This document shows, piece by piece, positions 22,142 to 36,536 of a stretch of 64,000 nt of DNA (positions within the stretch are counted from its first letter, which is position 1; every line of letters starts with the position of its first letter). The DNA comes from Pelagibacterales bacterium SAG-MED41 (GTDB lineage: Bacteria > Pseudomonadota > Alphaproteobacteria > Pelagibacterales > Pelagibacteraceae), in assembly GCA_014653545.1 (NCBI GenBank), contig JACWEJ010000003.1, positions 1 through 64,000 on the forward strand, written 5' to 3'. The position numbers and the translations under genes are program-made. Below the pieces are notes generated by a model. The model made no database searches. It saw only the letters and a program-made list of their open reading frames with translations, and had not been told where the DNA came from.

Positions 22142-25036
22142 ATGTCTTCTTCAAATAATAATACAACTTATAAAAAAACATCCTTTTTAGCAGGAAATAA
22201 TTCAGAATTTATTAATGAGTTTTATGCTGACTATATTTCAGATCCTAACTCTTTACCTGAGAGTTGGAGAAGGTTTTTTGAAGGACTAAGTGATGATGAA
22301 AAACTAGTGTATGATAATCTAAGAGGGCCAAGCTGGTCTCCAGTTCAAAAAATCAAAGAACCAAAAGTAAAATCTAATGTTAACCTTCAGTCTGAGGAAA
22401 TTTCTCAAGATTTAAGTTTAGACACAATCAAACAAGCTTCAAAAGATTCTGTAAGAGCTATCATGCTCATAAGAGCTTACAGAATTAGAGGACATTTAAT
22501 TGCAAATCTAGATCCACTATCAATACAAAAAAAAGAGGAGCATCTTGAACTTAAGCCAGAAAGTTACGGATTTACAAAAATTGATTACAATAGAAAGATT
22601 TTTTTGGATGGTGTACTAGGCCTTCAATATGCTGACTTAAATCAGATTTTAAAAATTCTAAAAAAAACTTATTGTTCAAACATAGGATATGAATTTATGC
22701 ATATGGGTGATCCTGATGAAAAAGCTTGGATAAGGGATAGAATCGAAGGCCCCGAGAAAAATATATCTTTCACTGAGAATGGCAAAAGAGCAATTTTAAA
22801 TAAGATTGTTCAAGCTGAAGGATTTGAAAAATATTTACATCTAAAGTTTGTTGGTACAAAAAGATTTGGCTTGGACGGAGGAGAGTCCCTAATACCTGCA
22901 TTAGAGCAAATAATTAAAAGGGGTGGAAATTTAGGAGCAAAAGAAATTAAAATAGGTATGCCTCATCGAGGTAGGTTAAATGTTTTGGCAAATGTAATGG
23001 GTAAACCCTTTAAAGCTATTTTTAGTGAATTTTTTGGAAAATCCTCTAACCCTAATAAAGATATTGAAGGCGATGTAAAATATCATTTAGGCGCTTCATC
23101 AAATAGAGAATTTGATGGAAATTCAGTTCATATAAGTTTGACAGATAACCCATCTCATCTAGAAGCGGTAAATCCAGTTGTGTTGGGTCAAGTAAGAGCC
23201 AAACAATTTTTTCATAAAGATAAAGAAAGAAAAAAAGTCATTCCTGTTTTAATGCATGGAGATGCGGCATTTGCGGGTCAAGGAATTGTTGCTGAATGTT
23301 TTGCTATGTCTGGTCTTCCTGGACATAACATTGGAGGAACGATGCATATAATTGTAAATAATCAAATCGGTTTTACTACAGCACCAAGGTTTGCAAGATC
23401 TTCACCATATCCTTCTGATGTTGCAAAAATTGCTCAAGCCCCAATATTTCATGTAAACGGAGATGATCCAGAAGCTGTAGTTCACTGTGCAAAGGTAGCT
23501 ACAGAGTACAGACAAAAATTTAACAGAGATGTTGTTATAGATATTGTCTGCTATAGAAGATTTGGACACAATGAAGGTGACGAACCTTCATTCACACAAC
23601 CTATCATGTATAAAAAAATTAGATCTCATCCAACCACTCTTAGTATTTATGCAAAAAAATTAAGCGAAGAAGGATTATCTACTGAAGCAGAGATAAACAA
23701 AGAAAAATCAAGTTTTAAATCTTTTTTAGAAGAAGAGTACGAAACATCTAAAAATTACAAATCAGAACTAAAATGGTTTGATGGTGCCTGGTCAAGATTT
23801 AAACCCGGACTAGGAAAAGATAAAAGAGGAGTAAGTGGGGTTGATAAAAATAAATTAACTGATATTGGTAAAAAAATTTCCAGCGTTCCTAATAACTTTA
23901 ATTTACACAAAACTTTAAAAAAAATACTGGATTTAAGAACTAAAGCTTTAGAAGATGGTAAAGCAATAGATTGGACAACCGCAGAAAGTTTAGCTTTTGG
24001 AACTCTACTCACTGAAGGTTTTTCAGTAAGATTATCCGGACAAGACTCTGGCAGAGGAACTTTTAGTCAAAGACATGCTGTGCTTAGAAATCAGGAAAGT
24101 CATGAAAGATATATACCTTTAAATAATATTTCGAATAGTCAAAAAAAATTTGAAATTATTGACAGTTTATTATCTGAATTAGCAGTTCTGGGATTTGAAT
24201 TCGGATACTCGCTATCTGAACCAGAAACTCTAGTCTTGTGGGAAGCACAATTTGGGGATTTTGCTAATGGAGCTCAAATTATTATAGATCAATTTATTTC
24301 CTCAGGAGAATCAAAATGGGGTAGAGCTAGTGGTTTAGTAATGTTGTTGCCACACGGTTATGAAGGCCAGGGGCCAGAACATTCATCTGCAAGATTAGAG
24401 AGATTTTTACAACTATGTGCAGGTGAAAACATTCAAGTTGTAAATTGTACAACTCCATCAAATTATTTTCATGTTTTAAGACGACAGATGCATAGGGAAT
24501 TTAGAAAACCATTAATTATAATGACACCCAAGTCTTTGTTAAGACACAAAAAATGTGTTTCAAATATATCTGAGTTTTCCAAGAAAAGTAGCTTTCATCG
24601 AGTTTTAGAAGATGACGCCTATTCAAAAGTAAATAACTTATTAGAACTTAAAAAAAGAGACGATAAAATTAAAAAAGTAGTCATATGTTCCGGTAAAATC
24701 TATTATGATTTGATTGAGGCAAGAGAAAAATATAAAAATGATAGAGTGACTTTTGTTAGAATTGAACAACTTTATCCGTTTCCAGCTAAAACTTTAGCAA
24801 ACATCCTAAAAAGATATACTAAAGCTAAGTTTATCTGGTGCCAAGAAGAACCTAAGAATATGGGGGCGTGGAATACAGTAAGAAACTATATAGATCGAAC
24901 TTTAGAAATTGTAAATTTTGGTGATAAATCAGTTAAATATGTTGGTAGAAAAGCATCATCATCTACTGCGACCGGAAATTTAAACAAACATCTTGCACAA
25001 CAAAAAGAAATATTAGAAAAGATACTAAGAGATTAA
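22142..25036 (+). CDS. sucA: 2-oxoglutarate dehydrogenase E1
   Basis: GMPHRGRLNVLANVMGKP, HGDAAFAGQGIVAE, LPHGYEGQGPEHSSARLERFLQL. Confidence 0.97.
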   Translation: MSSSNNNTTYKKTSFLAGNNSEFINEFYADYISDPNSLPESWRRFFEGLSDDEKLVYDNLRGPSWSPVQKIKEPKVKSNVNLQSEEISQDLSLDTIKQASKDSVRAIMLIRAYRIRGHLIANLDPLSIQKKEEHLELKPESYGFTKIDYNRKIFLDGVLGLQYADLNQILKILKKTYCSNIGYEFMHMGDPDEKAWIRDRIEGPEKNISFTENGKRAILNKIVQAEGFEKYLHLKFVGTKRFGLDGGESLIPALEQIIKRGGNLGAKEIKIGMPHRGRLNVLANVMGKPFKAIFSEFFGKSSNPNKDIEGDVKYHLGASSNREFDGNSVHISLTDNPSHLEAVNPVVLGQVRAKQFFHKDKERKKVIPVLMHGDAAFAGQGIVAECFAMSGLPGHNIGGTMHIIVNNQIGFTTAPRFARSSPYPSDVAKIAQAPIFHVNGDDPEAVVHCAKVATEYRQKFNRDVVIDIVCYRRFGHNEGDEPSFTQPIMYKKIRSHPTTLSIYAKKLSEEGLSTEAEINKEKSSFKSFLEEEYETSKNYKSELKWFDGAWSRFKPGLGKDKRGVSGVDKNKLTDIGKKISSVPNNFNLHKTLKKILDLRTKALEDGKAIDWTTAESLAFGTLLTEGFSVRLSGQDSGRGTFSQRHAVLRNQESHERYIPLNNISNSQKKFEIIDSLLSELAVLGFEFGYSLSEPETLVLWEAQFGDFANGAQIIIDQFISSGESKWGRASGLVMLLPHGYEGQGPEHSSARLERFLQLCAGENIQVVNCTTPSNYFHVLRRQMHREFRKPLIIMTPKSLLRHKKCVSNISEFSKKSSFHRVLEDDAYSKVNNLLELKKRDDKIKKVVICSGKIYYDLIEAREKYKNDRVTFVRIEQLYPFPAKTLANILKRYTKAKFIWCQEEPKNMGAWNTVRNYIDRTLEIVNFGDKSVKYVGRKASSSTATGNLNKHLAQQKEILEKILRD

Positions 25037-26347
25037 ATGTCAGAAAAAATTACAGTTCCAACACTAGGTGAGTCAGTTACAGAAGCTACAGTTTCAAAGT
25101 GGCTTAAATCTCAAGGTGAAAAAGTTTCTGCCGATGAACCACTAGTAGAACTAGAAACTGATAAAGTTAATGTTGAAGTGCCTTCGCCAATAAGTGGAGT
25201 ACTAGGAAATATAACAGTAAATGAGGGAGAAACTGTAAACGTAGGTTCTTTATTAGGAATAGTAGATAGTTCAGATGCAAAGAAAGATAGTAGCGTTAAT
25301 GAGGTAAATAATTACAGCCCTCCTAAAAAAGAAAAAGAGAAAGTTCAACCAAAAGTCTTTGAAAAAGAAAAGATTGTTAAGCCAAAAAAAATAAAATCAA
25401 AAAAAACAGAAGAACCAACTCTCAAATTAGAGGAAGAAGCACCATTAATTCTAGAACAAGTTCATGAAGAAAAAGAAGTACAAAAAATTGAAAAACAAGT
25501 TTCCCCGGCAGCAAGAAAATTAGCTAATGAAACCAAGGTGGATCTAAGTAACGTCGAAGGGTCAGGAAAAAATGGTGTTATTTTAAAAGAAGATATAATG
25601 AGCTCAATGGGGTCTAAACCTGCTCCATCTGAAAGAAAAGTTAAATACGGACCTGAAGAGAGGGTTAAGATGACAAGGTTAAGATTAACTATCGCGAAAA
25701 GATTAAAAGAAGCGCAAGAAAACGCTGCAATGCTTACAACATTTAACGAAGTTGATATGAGCGAAGTAATGTCTATGAGAAGCCAATATAAAGAGGAATT
25801 TCAAAATAAATATCAGGTGAAGCTTGGTTTTATGTCCTTTTTTGTAAAAGCTTGCGTGATCGGTCTAAAAAATTATCCAGCAATAAATGCCGAAATTCAA
25901 GGAGAAGAAATTATTTATAAAAATTATTACAATATTAGCATAGCGGTTGGAACAGATAGAGGTTTAGTAGTTCCAGTTCTGAGGGAAACTGACGAGATGT
26001 CATTTGCTGATATTGAAAAAAATATTGGTGAACTTGGCCAAAAAGCACGTGATGGTAAAATCACTATTGAAGATTTACAAGGTGGAACATTTACAATTAC
26101 AAACGGTGGAATTTATGGATCAATGCTTTCGACACCAATATTAAATCCACCTCAATCTGCAGTTTTAGGAATGCATAATATTATTCAAAGACCGGTTGTT
26201 GTGGATGGAAATGTAGAGGTAAGACCAATTATGTATCTTGCTTTATCTTACGACCATAGAATTATTGATGGCAAAGAAGCTGTATCATTTTTAAAAATAG
26301 TCAAAGAGTCTTTAGAACAACCAAAAAGACTTTTCTTAAACATATAA
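25037..26347 (+). CDS. sucB: 2-oxoglutarate dehydrogenase E2 (dihydrolipoyl succinyltransferase)
   Basis: N-terminal lipoyl domain (ETDKVNVEV), E3-binding domain, catalytic [13 protein letters not shown]. Confidence 0.96.
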   Translation: MSEKITVPTLGESVTEATVSKWLKSQGEKVSADEPLVELETDKVNVEVPSPISGVLGNITVNEGETVNVGSLLGIVDSSDAKKDSSVNEVNNYSPPKKEKEKVQPKVFEKEKIVKPKKIKSKKTEEPTLKLEEEAPLILEQVHEEKEVQKIEKQVSPAARKLANETKVDLSNVEGSGKNGVILKEDIMSSMGSKPAPSERKVKYGPEERVKMTRLRLTIAKRLKEAQENAAMLTTFNEVDMSEVMSMRSQYKEEFQNKYQVKLGFMSFFVKACVIGLKNYPAINAEIQGEEIIYKNYYNISIAVGTDRGLVVPVLRETDEMSFADIEKNIGELGQKARDGKITIEDLQGGTFTITNGGIYGSMLSTPILNPPQSAVLGMHNIIQRPVVVDGNVEVRPIMYLALSYDHRIIDGKEAVSFLKIVKESLEQPKRLFLNI

Positions 26348-26349
26348 CA

Positions 26350-27756
26350 ATGGAAAATAATTTTGATTTAGTTGTAATTGGTGGTGGACCAGGAGGTTAT
26401 GTTTGTGCAATTAGAGCAGCTCAATTGGGATTAAAAGCAGCCTGCGTAGAATCAAGAGGTGCCCTTGGAGGAACATGTCTTAATGTAGGGTGTATACCAT
26501 CTAAAAGCTTACTAAATCTATCTGAAAATTTCCATAAAGCTCAAAAAGATTTCAATCAGCAAGGTATAGAAATTGATGGAATTAAATTAAATATTGAAAA
26601 AATGATGTCCAACAAGAATAAATCTGTTCAAGTTTTAACTAAAGGAGTTGAGTTTTTATTTAAAAAAAATAAAGTTACTTACTTTAAAGGTAAAGGAGTG
26701 CTATTTTCAAAAAATGATATTGTTGTTTATGAAAGCAACAATAAAAGAATTAATGTAAAAGCAAAAAATATAGTAATCGCTACTGGGTCTGATGTTGCAT
26801 CCCTTCCCGGTGTAAATATTGACGAAAAAAATATAGTTTCGTCAACAGGCGCTTTATCTTTTGAGAAAGTTCCAAAAAAATTAGCAATTATTGGAGGAGG
26901 CTACATTGGATTGGAAATGGGTTCAGTCTGGTCAAGACTTGGATCAGAAGTAACAGTTATAGAGTATTTAGAATACATAACTCCAGGTATGGATAGAGAA
27001 ATTTCAAATGAATTTCAGAAAATATTAACCAAGCAAGGTATTAAATTTAAAATGGGTTCAAAGGTTGAGTCTGTAAAAAATAAAGGCAATTTAGTTTCAA
27101 TAAAATATACTAGTGTAAAAAATTCAAAAGAAGAAACTGTTGAAGTTGATAAAGTTTTAGTCTCAGTTGGAAGAAAACCTTACACAGAAGGCTTAAATTT
27201 AACCAAGGTAGGAGTTAAAAAAGATAGTAAGGGTCGAATAGAGGTTAACAACAAATTACAAACTACGATAAATAATATTTATGCAATCGGTGATGTTATT
27301 AAAGGCCCGATGTTAGCTCACAAAGCCGAGGAAGAAGGTATAGCTGTTGCAGAAATATTAGCAGGTCAAGCAGGCCATGTTAATTATGATGTAATCCCAG
27401 GAGTTGTATACACCTCCCCGGAGGTAGCTACAGTTGGAAAAACTGAGGAACAATTAAAAGAAAAAAATATATCTTATAAAGTTGGAAAATTTCCATTTCT
27501 TGCAAACTCAAGAGCAAAAGTAAATAATGAAACAGATGGATTCGTCAAAATTTTAGCAGATAGTAAAACAGACAAAGTTCTAGGAGTTCATATTATCGGG
27601 CCTCATTGTGGTGATATGATTGCTGAGATGGCTTTAGCAATGGAATTTGGCGCAAGTTCTGAAGATATAGCAAGGACATGTCACGCACACCCAACTCATA
27701 CCGAAGCAATTAAAGAAGCCGCATTAGCTGTTGATAAAAGACCAATTCATTTTTAA
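26350..27756 (+). CDS. lpd: dihydrolipoamide dehydrogenase
   Basis: VVIGGGPGGYVCAIRAAQLG, GGTCLNVGCIPSK, HAHPTHTEAIKEAA. Confidence 0.97.
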   Translation: MENNFDLVVIGGGPGGYVCAIRAAQLGLKAACVESRGALGGTCLNVGCIPSKSLLNLSENFHKAQKDFNQQGIEIDGIKLNIEKMMSNKNKSVQVLTKGVEFLFKKNKVTYFKGKGVLFSKNDIVVYESNNKRINVKAKNIVIATGSDVASLPGVNIDEKNIVSSTGALSFEKVPKKLAIIGGGYIGLEMGSVWSRLGSEVTVIEYLEYITPGMDREISNEFQKILTKQGIKFKMGSKVESVKNKGNLVSIKYTSVKNSKEETVEVDKVLVSVGRKPYTEGLNLTKVGVKKDSKGRIEVNNKLQTTINNIYAIGDVIKGPMLAHKAEEEGIAVAEILAGQAGHVNYDVIPGVVYTSPEVATVGKTEEQLKEKNISYKVGKFPFLANSRAKVNNETDGFVKILADSKTDKVLGVHIIGPHCGDMIAEMALAMEFGASSEDIARTCHAHPTHTEAIKEAALAVDKRPIHF

Positions 27757-27784
27757 ATAAATAAAATTCAACTACTATTAATAA

Positions 27785-29734
27785 ATGAAAGCTCAAGTGC
27801 TGTTACCTAAGATATTTGATTTTCCATTTACATATAACAGTGTTCAAAGATCTCTAAGAGCCGGAGATATTGTAGAAGTGCCATTTGGTAAAAAAAAGGA
27901 AATAGGAGTTATATGGCCTGGTAAAATTTCAGAGTTAAAAAATATTAAAATTAAAAATATTTATAAAAAAATTTATAATTATTCTCTTGACCAAGATTTA
28001 ATAGATTTTATTAGCTGGTTTGCTACATATAACATGATGCCCTTAGGTCTTGTTTTAAAAATGTCTATTGGGAACAATCTTAGCCTTGCTAAAAAAAATG
28101 ATAAAAATTTTAAACAAATTCCAAAAAAAGTTAAAAAATTTTACTTAAATGAGGAGCAAAAAAAAGCATTAAGGTTTTTAAATTTAAAAAATGATAAATT
28201 TGATGTATCCGTTTTACAAGGAACAACTGGCTCGGGTAAAACTCTTGTATATTTCGAGAGAATTAAAAAGATTATCAAAAACAAAAAACAAGCATTAGTT
28301 TTACTGCCAGAGATTTTTTTAACTAATGAATTTAAGTCAAGGTTTGCAGATTTTTTTGGTTTTGAACCTGCTGTATGGCATTCAAAAATAACTCCAAAAA
28401 ATAAACGAATACTTTGGAACGGCATCATTAGCAATAAAATTAAATTGGTTGTTGGAGCTAGATCTTCGTTATTATTACCTTTTAAAAATCTTGGAATTAT
28501 TATTGTCGATGAGGAACATGATTCATCTTACAAACAAGATGAGGGGGTAATTTATCATGCCAGAGATATGGCAATCTCAAGAGCATCTTTTGAAAAAATA
28601 CCTATACACTTAATTACTTCTATACCTTCATTAGAAACTTTTAATAATATAAAAAATAAAAAGTTTAGACATTTTAACATTTTTAAAAGATATAATAATT
28701 ACCCTTTACCAAAAACTACAATTGTTAACCTAAATATTAAAAAAATTAAAAATCGTTTTATTTCAGAAGAAACCATAGAATTAGTTAAAGGTTTCTTAAA
28801 CAGAAATGAACAAGTGTTATTTTTTTTGAATAGAAGGGGATATGCGCCCTATTTAATTTGTAGAAAATGTGGCTTTAAACAAGTCTGCTCAAATTGTTCT
28901 ATGTATTTAACTTTTCATAAGACTAAAAATAAAGCTATTTGCCATCATTGTTCATTTGAAAAAGAAATTTCTAGAAGTTGTAATGAAAACAATAAGTGCG
29001 ATTTTGTAATGTATGGACCAGGCGTAGAAAAAATATTTGAGGAAGTTACTAAAATTTTTCCTGGCAATAAAGTTGAAATCTTTTCTAGTGATTATATGAA
29101 AAATAAAGACCAAGCAAAATCTTTATTTAATAGAATTACAAATAATAAAGTTGATATTTTAATTGGAACTCAAATGATTTCAAAAGGGTTTAATTTTTCA
29201 AAATTAAATTGCATAGTTGTTATTGATGCAGATTTTTCCGGTAGAGGTTACGACTTGCGAGCCACTGAAAAGAATATTCAACTGTACCATCAATTAAGTG
29301 GAAGAGCTGGAAGATTTAGCACAGAGTCATTAATTGTTTATCAAACTTTGTCACCCGAGGACGTAACGTTAAATGAACTAATAAAAAATAATTCAGAAGA
29401 ATTTTTAAAAAAAGAGCTTAAATTAAGAGAGAAAAATTCACTACCTCCATTCTCAAGATTAATTGCTATTATTATTTCTGCAAATTCACATTCTTTTAGT
29501 CTAGATGGAGCAAGAGAGATAAAAAGACATTTGAAAAAAATTAATGAAATTGAGGTGTTGGGCCCCGTTGACTCACCATTATTAAAAATTAAAAAAAAAT
29601 TTAGAACTAGGTTATTGATAAGATTTAATGGTAAAAGCCTTATACAAAAAAAAATCACGAAACTTCTAAATACCTTGAAAATATCTAATAAAATTAAACT
29701 CACAGTTGATGTTGACCCAGTAAATTTTGGATAA
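27785..29734 (+). CDS. priA: primosomal protein N' (helicase)
   Basis: LQGTTGSGKT, VDEEHDSSYKQ, Cys-rich Zn-binding block (CRKCGFKQVCSNCSMYL), GTQMISKGFNF. Confidence 0.93.
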   Translation: MKAQVLLPKIFDFPFTYNSVQRSLRAGDIVEVPFGKKKEIGVIWPGKISELKNIKIKNIYKKIYNYSLDQDLIDFISWFATYNMMPLGLVLKMSIGNNLSLAKKNDKNFKQIPKKVKKFYLNEEQKKALRFLNLKNDKFDVSVLQGTTGSGKTLVYFERIKKIIKNKKQALVLLPEIFLTNEFKSRFADFFGFEPAVWHSKITPKNKRILWNGIISNKIKLVVGARSSLLLPFKNLGIIIVDEEHDSSYKQDEGVIYHARDMAISRASFEKIPIHLITSIPSLETFNNIKNKKFRHFNIFKRYNNYPLPKTTIVNLNIKKIKNRFISEETIELVKGFLNRNEQVLFFLNRRGYAPYLICRKCGFKQVCSNCSMYLTFHKTKNKAICHHCSFEKEISRSCNENNKCDFVMYGPGVEKIFEEVTKIFPGNKVEIFSSDYMKNKDQAKSLFNRITNNKVDILIGTQMISKGFNFSKLNCIVVIDADFSGRGYDLRATEKNIQLYHQLSGRAGRFSTESLIVYQTLSPEDVTLNELIKNNSEEFLKKELKLREKNSLPPFSRLIAIIISANSHSFSLDGAREIKRHLKKINEIEVLGPVDSPLLKIKKKFRTRLLIRFNGKSLIQKKITKLLNTLKISNKIKLTVDVDPVNFG

Positions 29735-29815
29735 TTATCAAATTGCTAACTTGATCAACATATACTCTTATGCTACGAAACGATCAATATTTCACTAAAA
29801 TTCTAATAACTTAAA

Positions 29816-30373
29816 ATGAGCGCAAAAAAATCTTTTTCTACGGAAACTTCAGAAAGATACTCGCGTGCCTTATTTGAAGTGGCTAAAGAGGCAGGTGATT
29901 TAGAAAAATTAGAAACCGACATCAAAAGCTTTAAGTCTCTTTTAGAAAATAGTACAGAATTAAAAAATTTTTTTAATAACCCCACCCAAAGTATTCATAA
30001 TCAAAATAATATTAATAATGTATTATCTGAAAAGTTTAGTTTCTCTAAAAATTTAAAAAACTTTTTTTCACTTTTGATAGAAAAAAGAAGAATATTTTTT
30101 GTATCAAAAATTATAGACAGTTTTTTGAAATTATGTTCAAGAAAAAGAGGCGAGGTAAAAGCTTCTTTAATCTCATCAAAAAAATTATCTGAATCAGAAT
30201 TAGATAACATAAGTAATGATTTATCTTCTTCAATGGGCACAACTATAAAATTTGATTATAAAATCGATAAAGAATTAATAGGAGGATTAAAATTACAACT
30301 TGGAAGTTTTATGATCGATACGTCTATTAAAAATAAATTAAAAAAACTCGAACAACAAATGATAGAAAATTAA
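29816..30373 (+). CDS. atpH: ATP synthase F1 delta subunit
   Basis: [20 protein letters not shown]; upstream of atpA. Confidence 0.92.
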   Translation: MSAKKSFSTETSERYSRALFEVAKEAGDLEKLETDIKSFKSLLENSTELKNFFNNPTQSIHNQNNINNVLSEKFSFSKNLKNFFSLLIEKRRIFFVSKIIDSFLKLCSRKRGEVKASLISSKKLSESELDNISNDLSSSMGTTIKFDYKIDKELIGGLKLQLGSFMIDTSIKNKLKKLEQQMIEN

Positions 30374-30374
30374 C

Positions 30375-31895
30375 ATGTCTATAAATCCATCAGAAATAAC
30401 AAAATTACTTAAAGACCAAATCAAAAATTTTGGAGAAAAAGCTGAAGTTTCTGAAATTGGAAAAGTTTTATCTGTTGGTGACGGTATCGCTCGTGTTTAT
30501 GGATTAGACAATGTACAAGCAGGAGAAATGGTCGAATTTGACGATGGTTCACAGGGAATGGCATTAAATTTGGAAAATGACAATGTAGGAGTCGTTATTT
30601 TTGGGGATGATAGAAAAATCAAAGAGGGTGATACTGTAAAAAGAACTAATGCAATTGTAGATGTCTCTGTTGGTAAAGAGCTTTTAGGCAGAGTTGTTGA
30701 TGGACTTGGTAATCCAATTGATGGAAAAGGACCAATTTCATCTAAAGAAAGAAAAAGAGTTGAAGTAAAAGCTCCAGGTATAATTCCTAGACAGTCTGTG
30801 AGCGAACCTATGCAGACAGGTTTAAAATCCATTGACTCTCTAATACCAGTTGGAAGAGGACAAAGAGAACTAATCATAGGCGATAGGCAAACTGGTAAAA
30901 CCGCAGTTGCGATAGATGCGATTATTAACCAGAAAAAAATTAACGAGTCCTCAGACGAAAAGAAAAAGTTATATTGTGTGTATGTAGCAATAGGCCAAAA
31001 ACGTTCAACTGTTGCACAAATTACAAAAACTTTAGAAGAAGCCGGAGCATTAAAATATACAACGATAGTTGCTGCTACAGCATCTGATTCTGCTCCTCTT
31101 CAGTTTCTTGCTCCGTATACTGGTTGTACAATTGGTGAATATTTTAGAGATAACGGTATGCATGCACTAATAGTGTATGACGATTTATCGAAACAAGCTG
31201 TAGCTTACAGACAAATGTCATTATTACTTAGAAGACCTCCAGGAAGAGAGGCGTATCCAGGCGACGTTTTCTATTTACACAGTAGATTGTTAGAAAGATC
31301 TGCAAAACTAAGTGATGCCAATGGCGGTGGTTCTTTAACAGCATTACCAATTATTGAAACGCAAGCCGGAGACGTATCTGCTTATATCCCTACCAACGTA
31401 ATATCAATTACTGATGGACAAATATTTTTAGAAACCGAACTTTTCAACCAAGGAATTCGACCAGCAGTAAACGTTGGTCTATCTGTGTCACGTGTAGGAT
31501 CTGCAGCGCAAACTAAAGCTATGAAAAAAGTAGCTGGCTCCATAAAACTAGAACTTGCACAGTACAGAGAAATGGCTGCATTTGCTCAATTTGGATCAGA
31601 CTTAGACGCTTCTACGCAGCAATTGTTAAATCGAGGAGCTAAATTAACAGAACTTCTAAAACAAGATCAATATTCTCCAATGACAGTAGCAGAACAAGTT
31701 ATATCAGTTTTTACAGGAGTAAAAGGTTACTTAGATGATGTGGATTTAGATAAAATCAAAAAATTTGAAAAAGATATAATTGAAAAAATTAAATCTGACA
31801 AACCGGAAGTAATTGACTCTATTCAAAATTCAGGAAAAATCGATGAAGATACTGAAAAATTATTAATGCAAGTTATTGAGGATCATAAAAAATAA
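30375..31895 (+). CDS. atpA: ATP synthase F1 alpha subunit
   Basis: [43 protein letters not shown]. Confidence 0.98.
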   Translation: MSINPSEITKLLKDQIKNFGEKAEVSEIGKVLSVGDGIARVYGLDNVQAGEMVEFDDGSQGMALNLENDNVGVVIFGDDRKIKEGDTVKRTNAIVDVSVGKELLGRVVDGLGNPIDGKGPISSKERKRVEVKAPGIIPRQSVSEPMQTGLKSIDSLIPVGRGQRELIIGDRQTGKTAVAIDAIINQKKINESSDEKKKLYCVYVAIGQKRSTVAQITKTLEEAGALKYTTIVAATASDSAPLQFLAPYTGCTIGEYFRDNGMHALIVYDDLSKQAVAYRQMSLLLRRPPGREAYPGDVFYLHSRLLERSAKLSDANGGGSLTALPIIETQAGDVSAYIPTNVISITDGQIFLETELFNQGIRPAVNVGLSVSRVGSAAQTKAMKKVAGSIKLELAQYREMAAFAQFGSDLDASTQQLLNRGAKLTELLKQDQYSPMTVAEQVISVFTGVKGYLDDVDLDKIKKFEKDIIEKIKSDKPEVIDSIQNSGKIDEDTEKLLMQVIEDHKK

Positions 31896-31896
31896 A

Positions 31897-34195
<2,299 letters not shown>

Positions 34196-34196
<1 letters not shown>

Positions 34197-34585
34197 TGTC
34201 TGATAAATTCACAGTAGAAATTATAACTCCAGATCAGTCAATCTTAAAATCTGATGCAAGCGAGGTAACCATACCTTCATATGAAGGCCAAATGGGTATC
34301 CTTAAAGACCATATTCCTTTAATAACTTTTTTAAGACCGGGTCTTATATTAATTAAAGATCAAGATGAGAATAAATTTTATGTAGAAGAAGGTACGGTAG
34401 AGTTTTCAAATAACAATCTTTTAATTTTAACCTCAACAGCAAAAGATTTAAAAAATCTTGATAAGAGTTTAATAAATAATTTATTGGAACAAGCAGAAAA
34501 AAAACTTCAAGACAGTAATTCTACAGACAAGGAAAAATATATCGTTTCCTACCAAATCGATACATTGAAAGAAATTAATCGATAA
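34196..34585 (+). CDS. atpC: ATP synthase F1 epsilon subunit
   Basis: SYEGQMGILKDHIPLITFLRPG; end of atp operon. Confidence 0.94.
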
Positions 34586-35045
34586 CTCGGTTAATTTCTT
34601 TAAGTAGATTTAAATATAGTTCTTTTTTAAAATCTACGATTACTTCAGGCAAATCTTGAGGATCTATCCATTTCCAATCAATAAACTCTGGATTCTGAGT
34701 ATCTAAATTTATTTCATCATCTTTGCCTAAGAACTTAGTTATAAACCACTTTTGTTTTTGACCTCTAAATTTACCTTTCCAAATAATCCCAACCAAATTG
34801 CTTGGTAACTCATATTGATACATATTTTGTATTTCTTTTAAAATTTTTATTTTTTTTATGCCTGTTTCTTCAATTAACTCTCTTCTCATTGCAGTAATAA
34901 AGTCCTCTCCTTTTTCAACACCGCCTTGAGGCATTTGCCACTTGTCACCTGGATTGTCTTTTCTTTTACCAACAAACACTTGATTACTATTATTTAAAAT
35001 AATTATCCCTACACCAGTTCGCAAGGGTAGTTGATGGTTGGCCAT
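34575..35045 (-). CDS. rppH: RNA pyrophosphohydrolase (Nudix)
   Basis: Nudix box GGVEKGEDFITAMRRELIEETGI; WQMPQGG. Confidence 0.9.
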   Translation of the reverse strand: MANHQLPLRTGVGIIILNNSNQVFVGKRKDNPGDKWQMPQGGVEKGEDFITAMRRELIEETGIKKIKILKEIQNMYQYELPSNLVGIIWKGKFRGQKQKWFITKFLGKDDEINLDTQNPEFIDWKWIDPQDLPEVIVDFKKELYLNLLKEINRVID

Positions 35046-35048
35046 AAT

Positions 35049-36185
35049 TCAAGAATTGAAAAGCTTGATTGCGTAATTTAGTTGATTATCTTTTTCAGAA
35101 TTAATTTTAAAATCATTACCAGCTTCTTCAACTAAAATATCAGGAGTAACGCCCACCTCTGAAATAGATTTTCCAGATGGGAGATAATATTTAGAAATAG
35201 TTAATCTCATACCCCCACCATTCCTTAAAGGTATTATTGATTGAACCGAGCCTTTTCCGTATGAATTTTCACCAAGAATTATTGCTCTTTTATGATCTTT
35301 TAAAGCTCCTGCAAAAATCTCTGATGCAGATGCAGAACCATTATTAATCAAAACGATGATTGGCTTACCTTTAATCTCATCTCCTTTTCGTGCAAAAAAC
35401 TTTCTAGTTTCAGAAATTTTACGTCCTTTAGTCGATACGATTTCCCCATCATTTAAGAAAAAGTCAGTTATATTTATTGCTTGAGTCAGTAGACCACCAG
35501 GATTATTTCTAAGATCTATGACATAGCCTTTAATTTTAGAATTTTTTTCAAATTTTTTTACAGATTTTAATAATTGATTGTCACTATTCTCATTAAATGA
35601 TTTTAATCTAATGTAGCCAATATTTTTCTCTTTACTAATTATATTGGAGTTTACTGATTGGATCTCTATTATTCTTCTTGTAATTTTAAACTCTAGAGGT
35701 TTTTTTACGTTTTTTCTTCTTATCGTAAGATCTATTGAAGTGCCAACCGGTCCTCTCATTAATTTAACTGCTTCCATCAAAGATTTACCCTGCACTTGTT
35801 CTTTGCCAATTTTAACGATGTAGTCCCCAGCTTTAATGCCAGCTTGCTCTGCGGGCGTATCGTCAATTGGTGAGATTACTTTAACTACTCCAGCTTCCAT
35901 TCCAATTTCAATACCTAATCCTCCAAATTCCCCACTAGTATCTGTTTGCATTTCTTTAAATAGCTCAGGACTCATATATGCAGAGTAAGGGTCAAGAGAT
36001 TGTAAAACGCCATTAATTGCCGAGTCCATTATTTCAGCTTGGTTGACGTCATCTACATAATCTTTTTTTATGTTTTCTAAAACTTCTCCAAAGAGGTCAA
36101 TTTTTTCATATAAGTCATTTTTTGGATAAACAGATGTACTAATAAAAGTAAATATTAATAGTTGTAAAAAAATAATTTTTTTCAT
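35049..36185 (-). CDS. ctpA: C-terminal processing protease (S41)
   Basis: PDZ domain, VIDLRNNPGGLL, NNGSASASEIFAGALKDHKRA; likely start at MKKIIFLQ (36185). Confidence 0.92.
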   Translation of the reverse strand: MKKIIFLQLLIFTFISTSVYPKNDLYEKIDLFGEVLENIKKDYVDDVNQAEIMDSAINGVLQSLDPYSAYMSPELFKEMQTDTSGEFGGLGIEIGMEAGVVKVISPIDDTPAEQAGIKAGDYIVKIGKEQVQGKSLMEAVKLMRGPVGTSIDLTIRRKNVKKPLEFKITRRIIEIQSVNSNIISKEKNIGYIRLKSFNENSDNQLLKSVKKFEKNSKIKGYVIDLRNNPGGLLTQAINITDFFLNDGEIVSTKGRKISETRKFFARKGDEIKGKPIIVLINNGSASASEIFAGALKDHKRAIILGENSYGKGSVQSIIPLRNGGGMRLTISKYYLPSGKSISEVGVTPDILVEEAGNDFKINSEKDNQLNYAIKLFNS

Positions 36186-36529
36186 ATCATCGCTTTCTGC
36201 TTTGGAATTTCTTCTGACCACATTTTCTCCAAATCGTAAAATTCTCTTTTTTCTGGATGAAATAAATGGACAATTACATCATGCGCATCAACGAGTTTCC
36301 AATCTATACTATTCTTTCCCTCTATTCGGCAGTCGTCCATGCCAAGTTTTTTTAATTCACTTACAAGAATTTCTGATAGAGATTGAAGATGTCTAGAAGA
36401 AGTTCCAGAGGCAACAATCATGTAGTCTGCAATATAAGATTTATTTTTTAAATCTATAGAGGTAATGCTCTGAGCTTTGTTATTATCGAGAATTTTTTCA
36501 ATATTTTTTTTTATTTCTGCTACTTCCAT
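36182..36529 (-). CDS. rsfS: ribosomal silencing factor
   Basis: ADYMIVASGTSSRHLQSLSE, WKLVDAHDVIVHLFHPEKREFYDLEKMW. Confidence 0.93.
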   Translation of the reverse strand: MEVAEIKKNIEKILDNNKAQSITSIDLKNKSYIADYMIVASGTSSRHLQSLSEILVSELKKLGMDDCRIEGKNSIDWKLVDAHDVIVHLFHPEKREFYDLEKMWSEEIPKQKAMI

Positions 36530-36536
36530 TAATAGT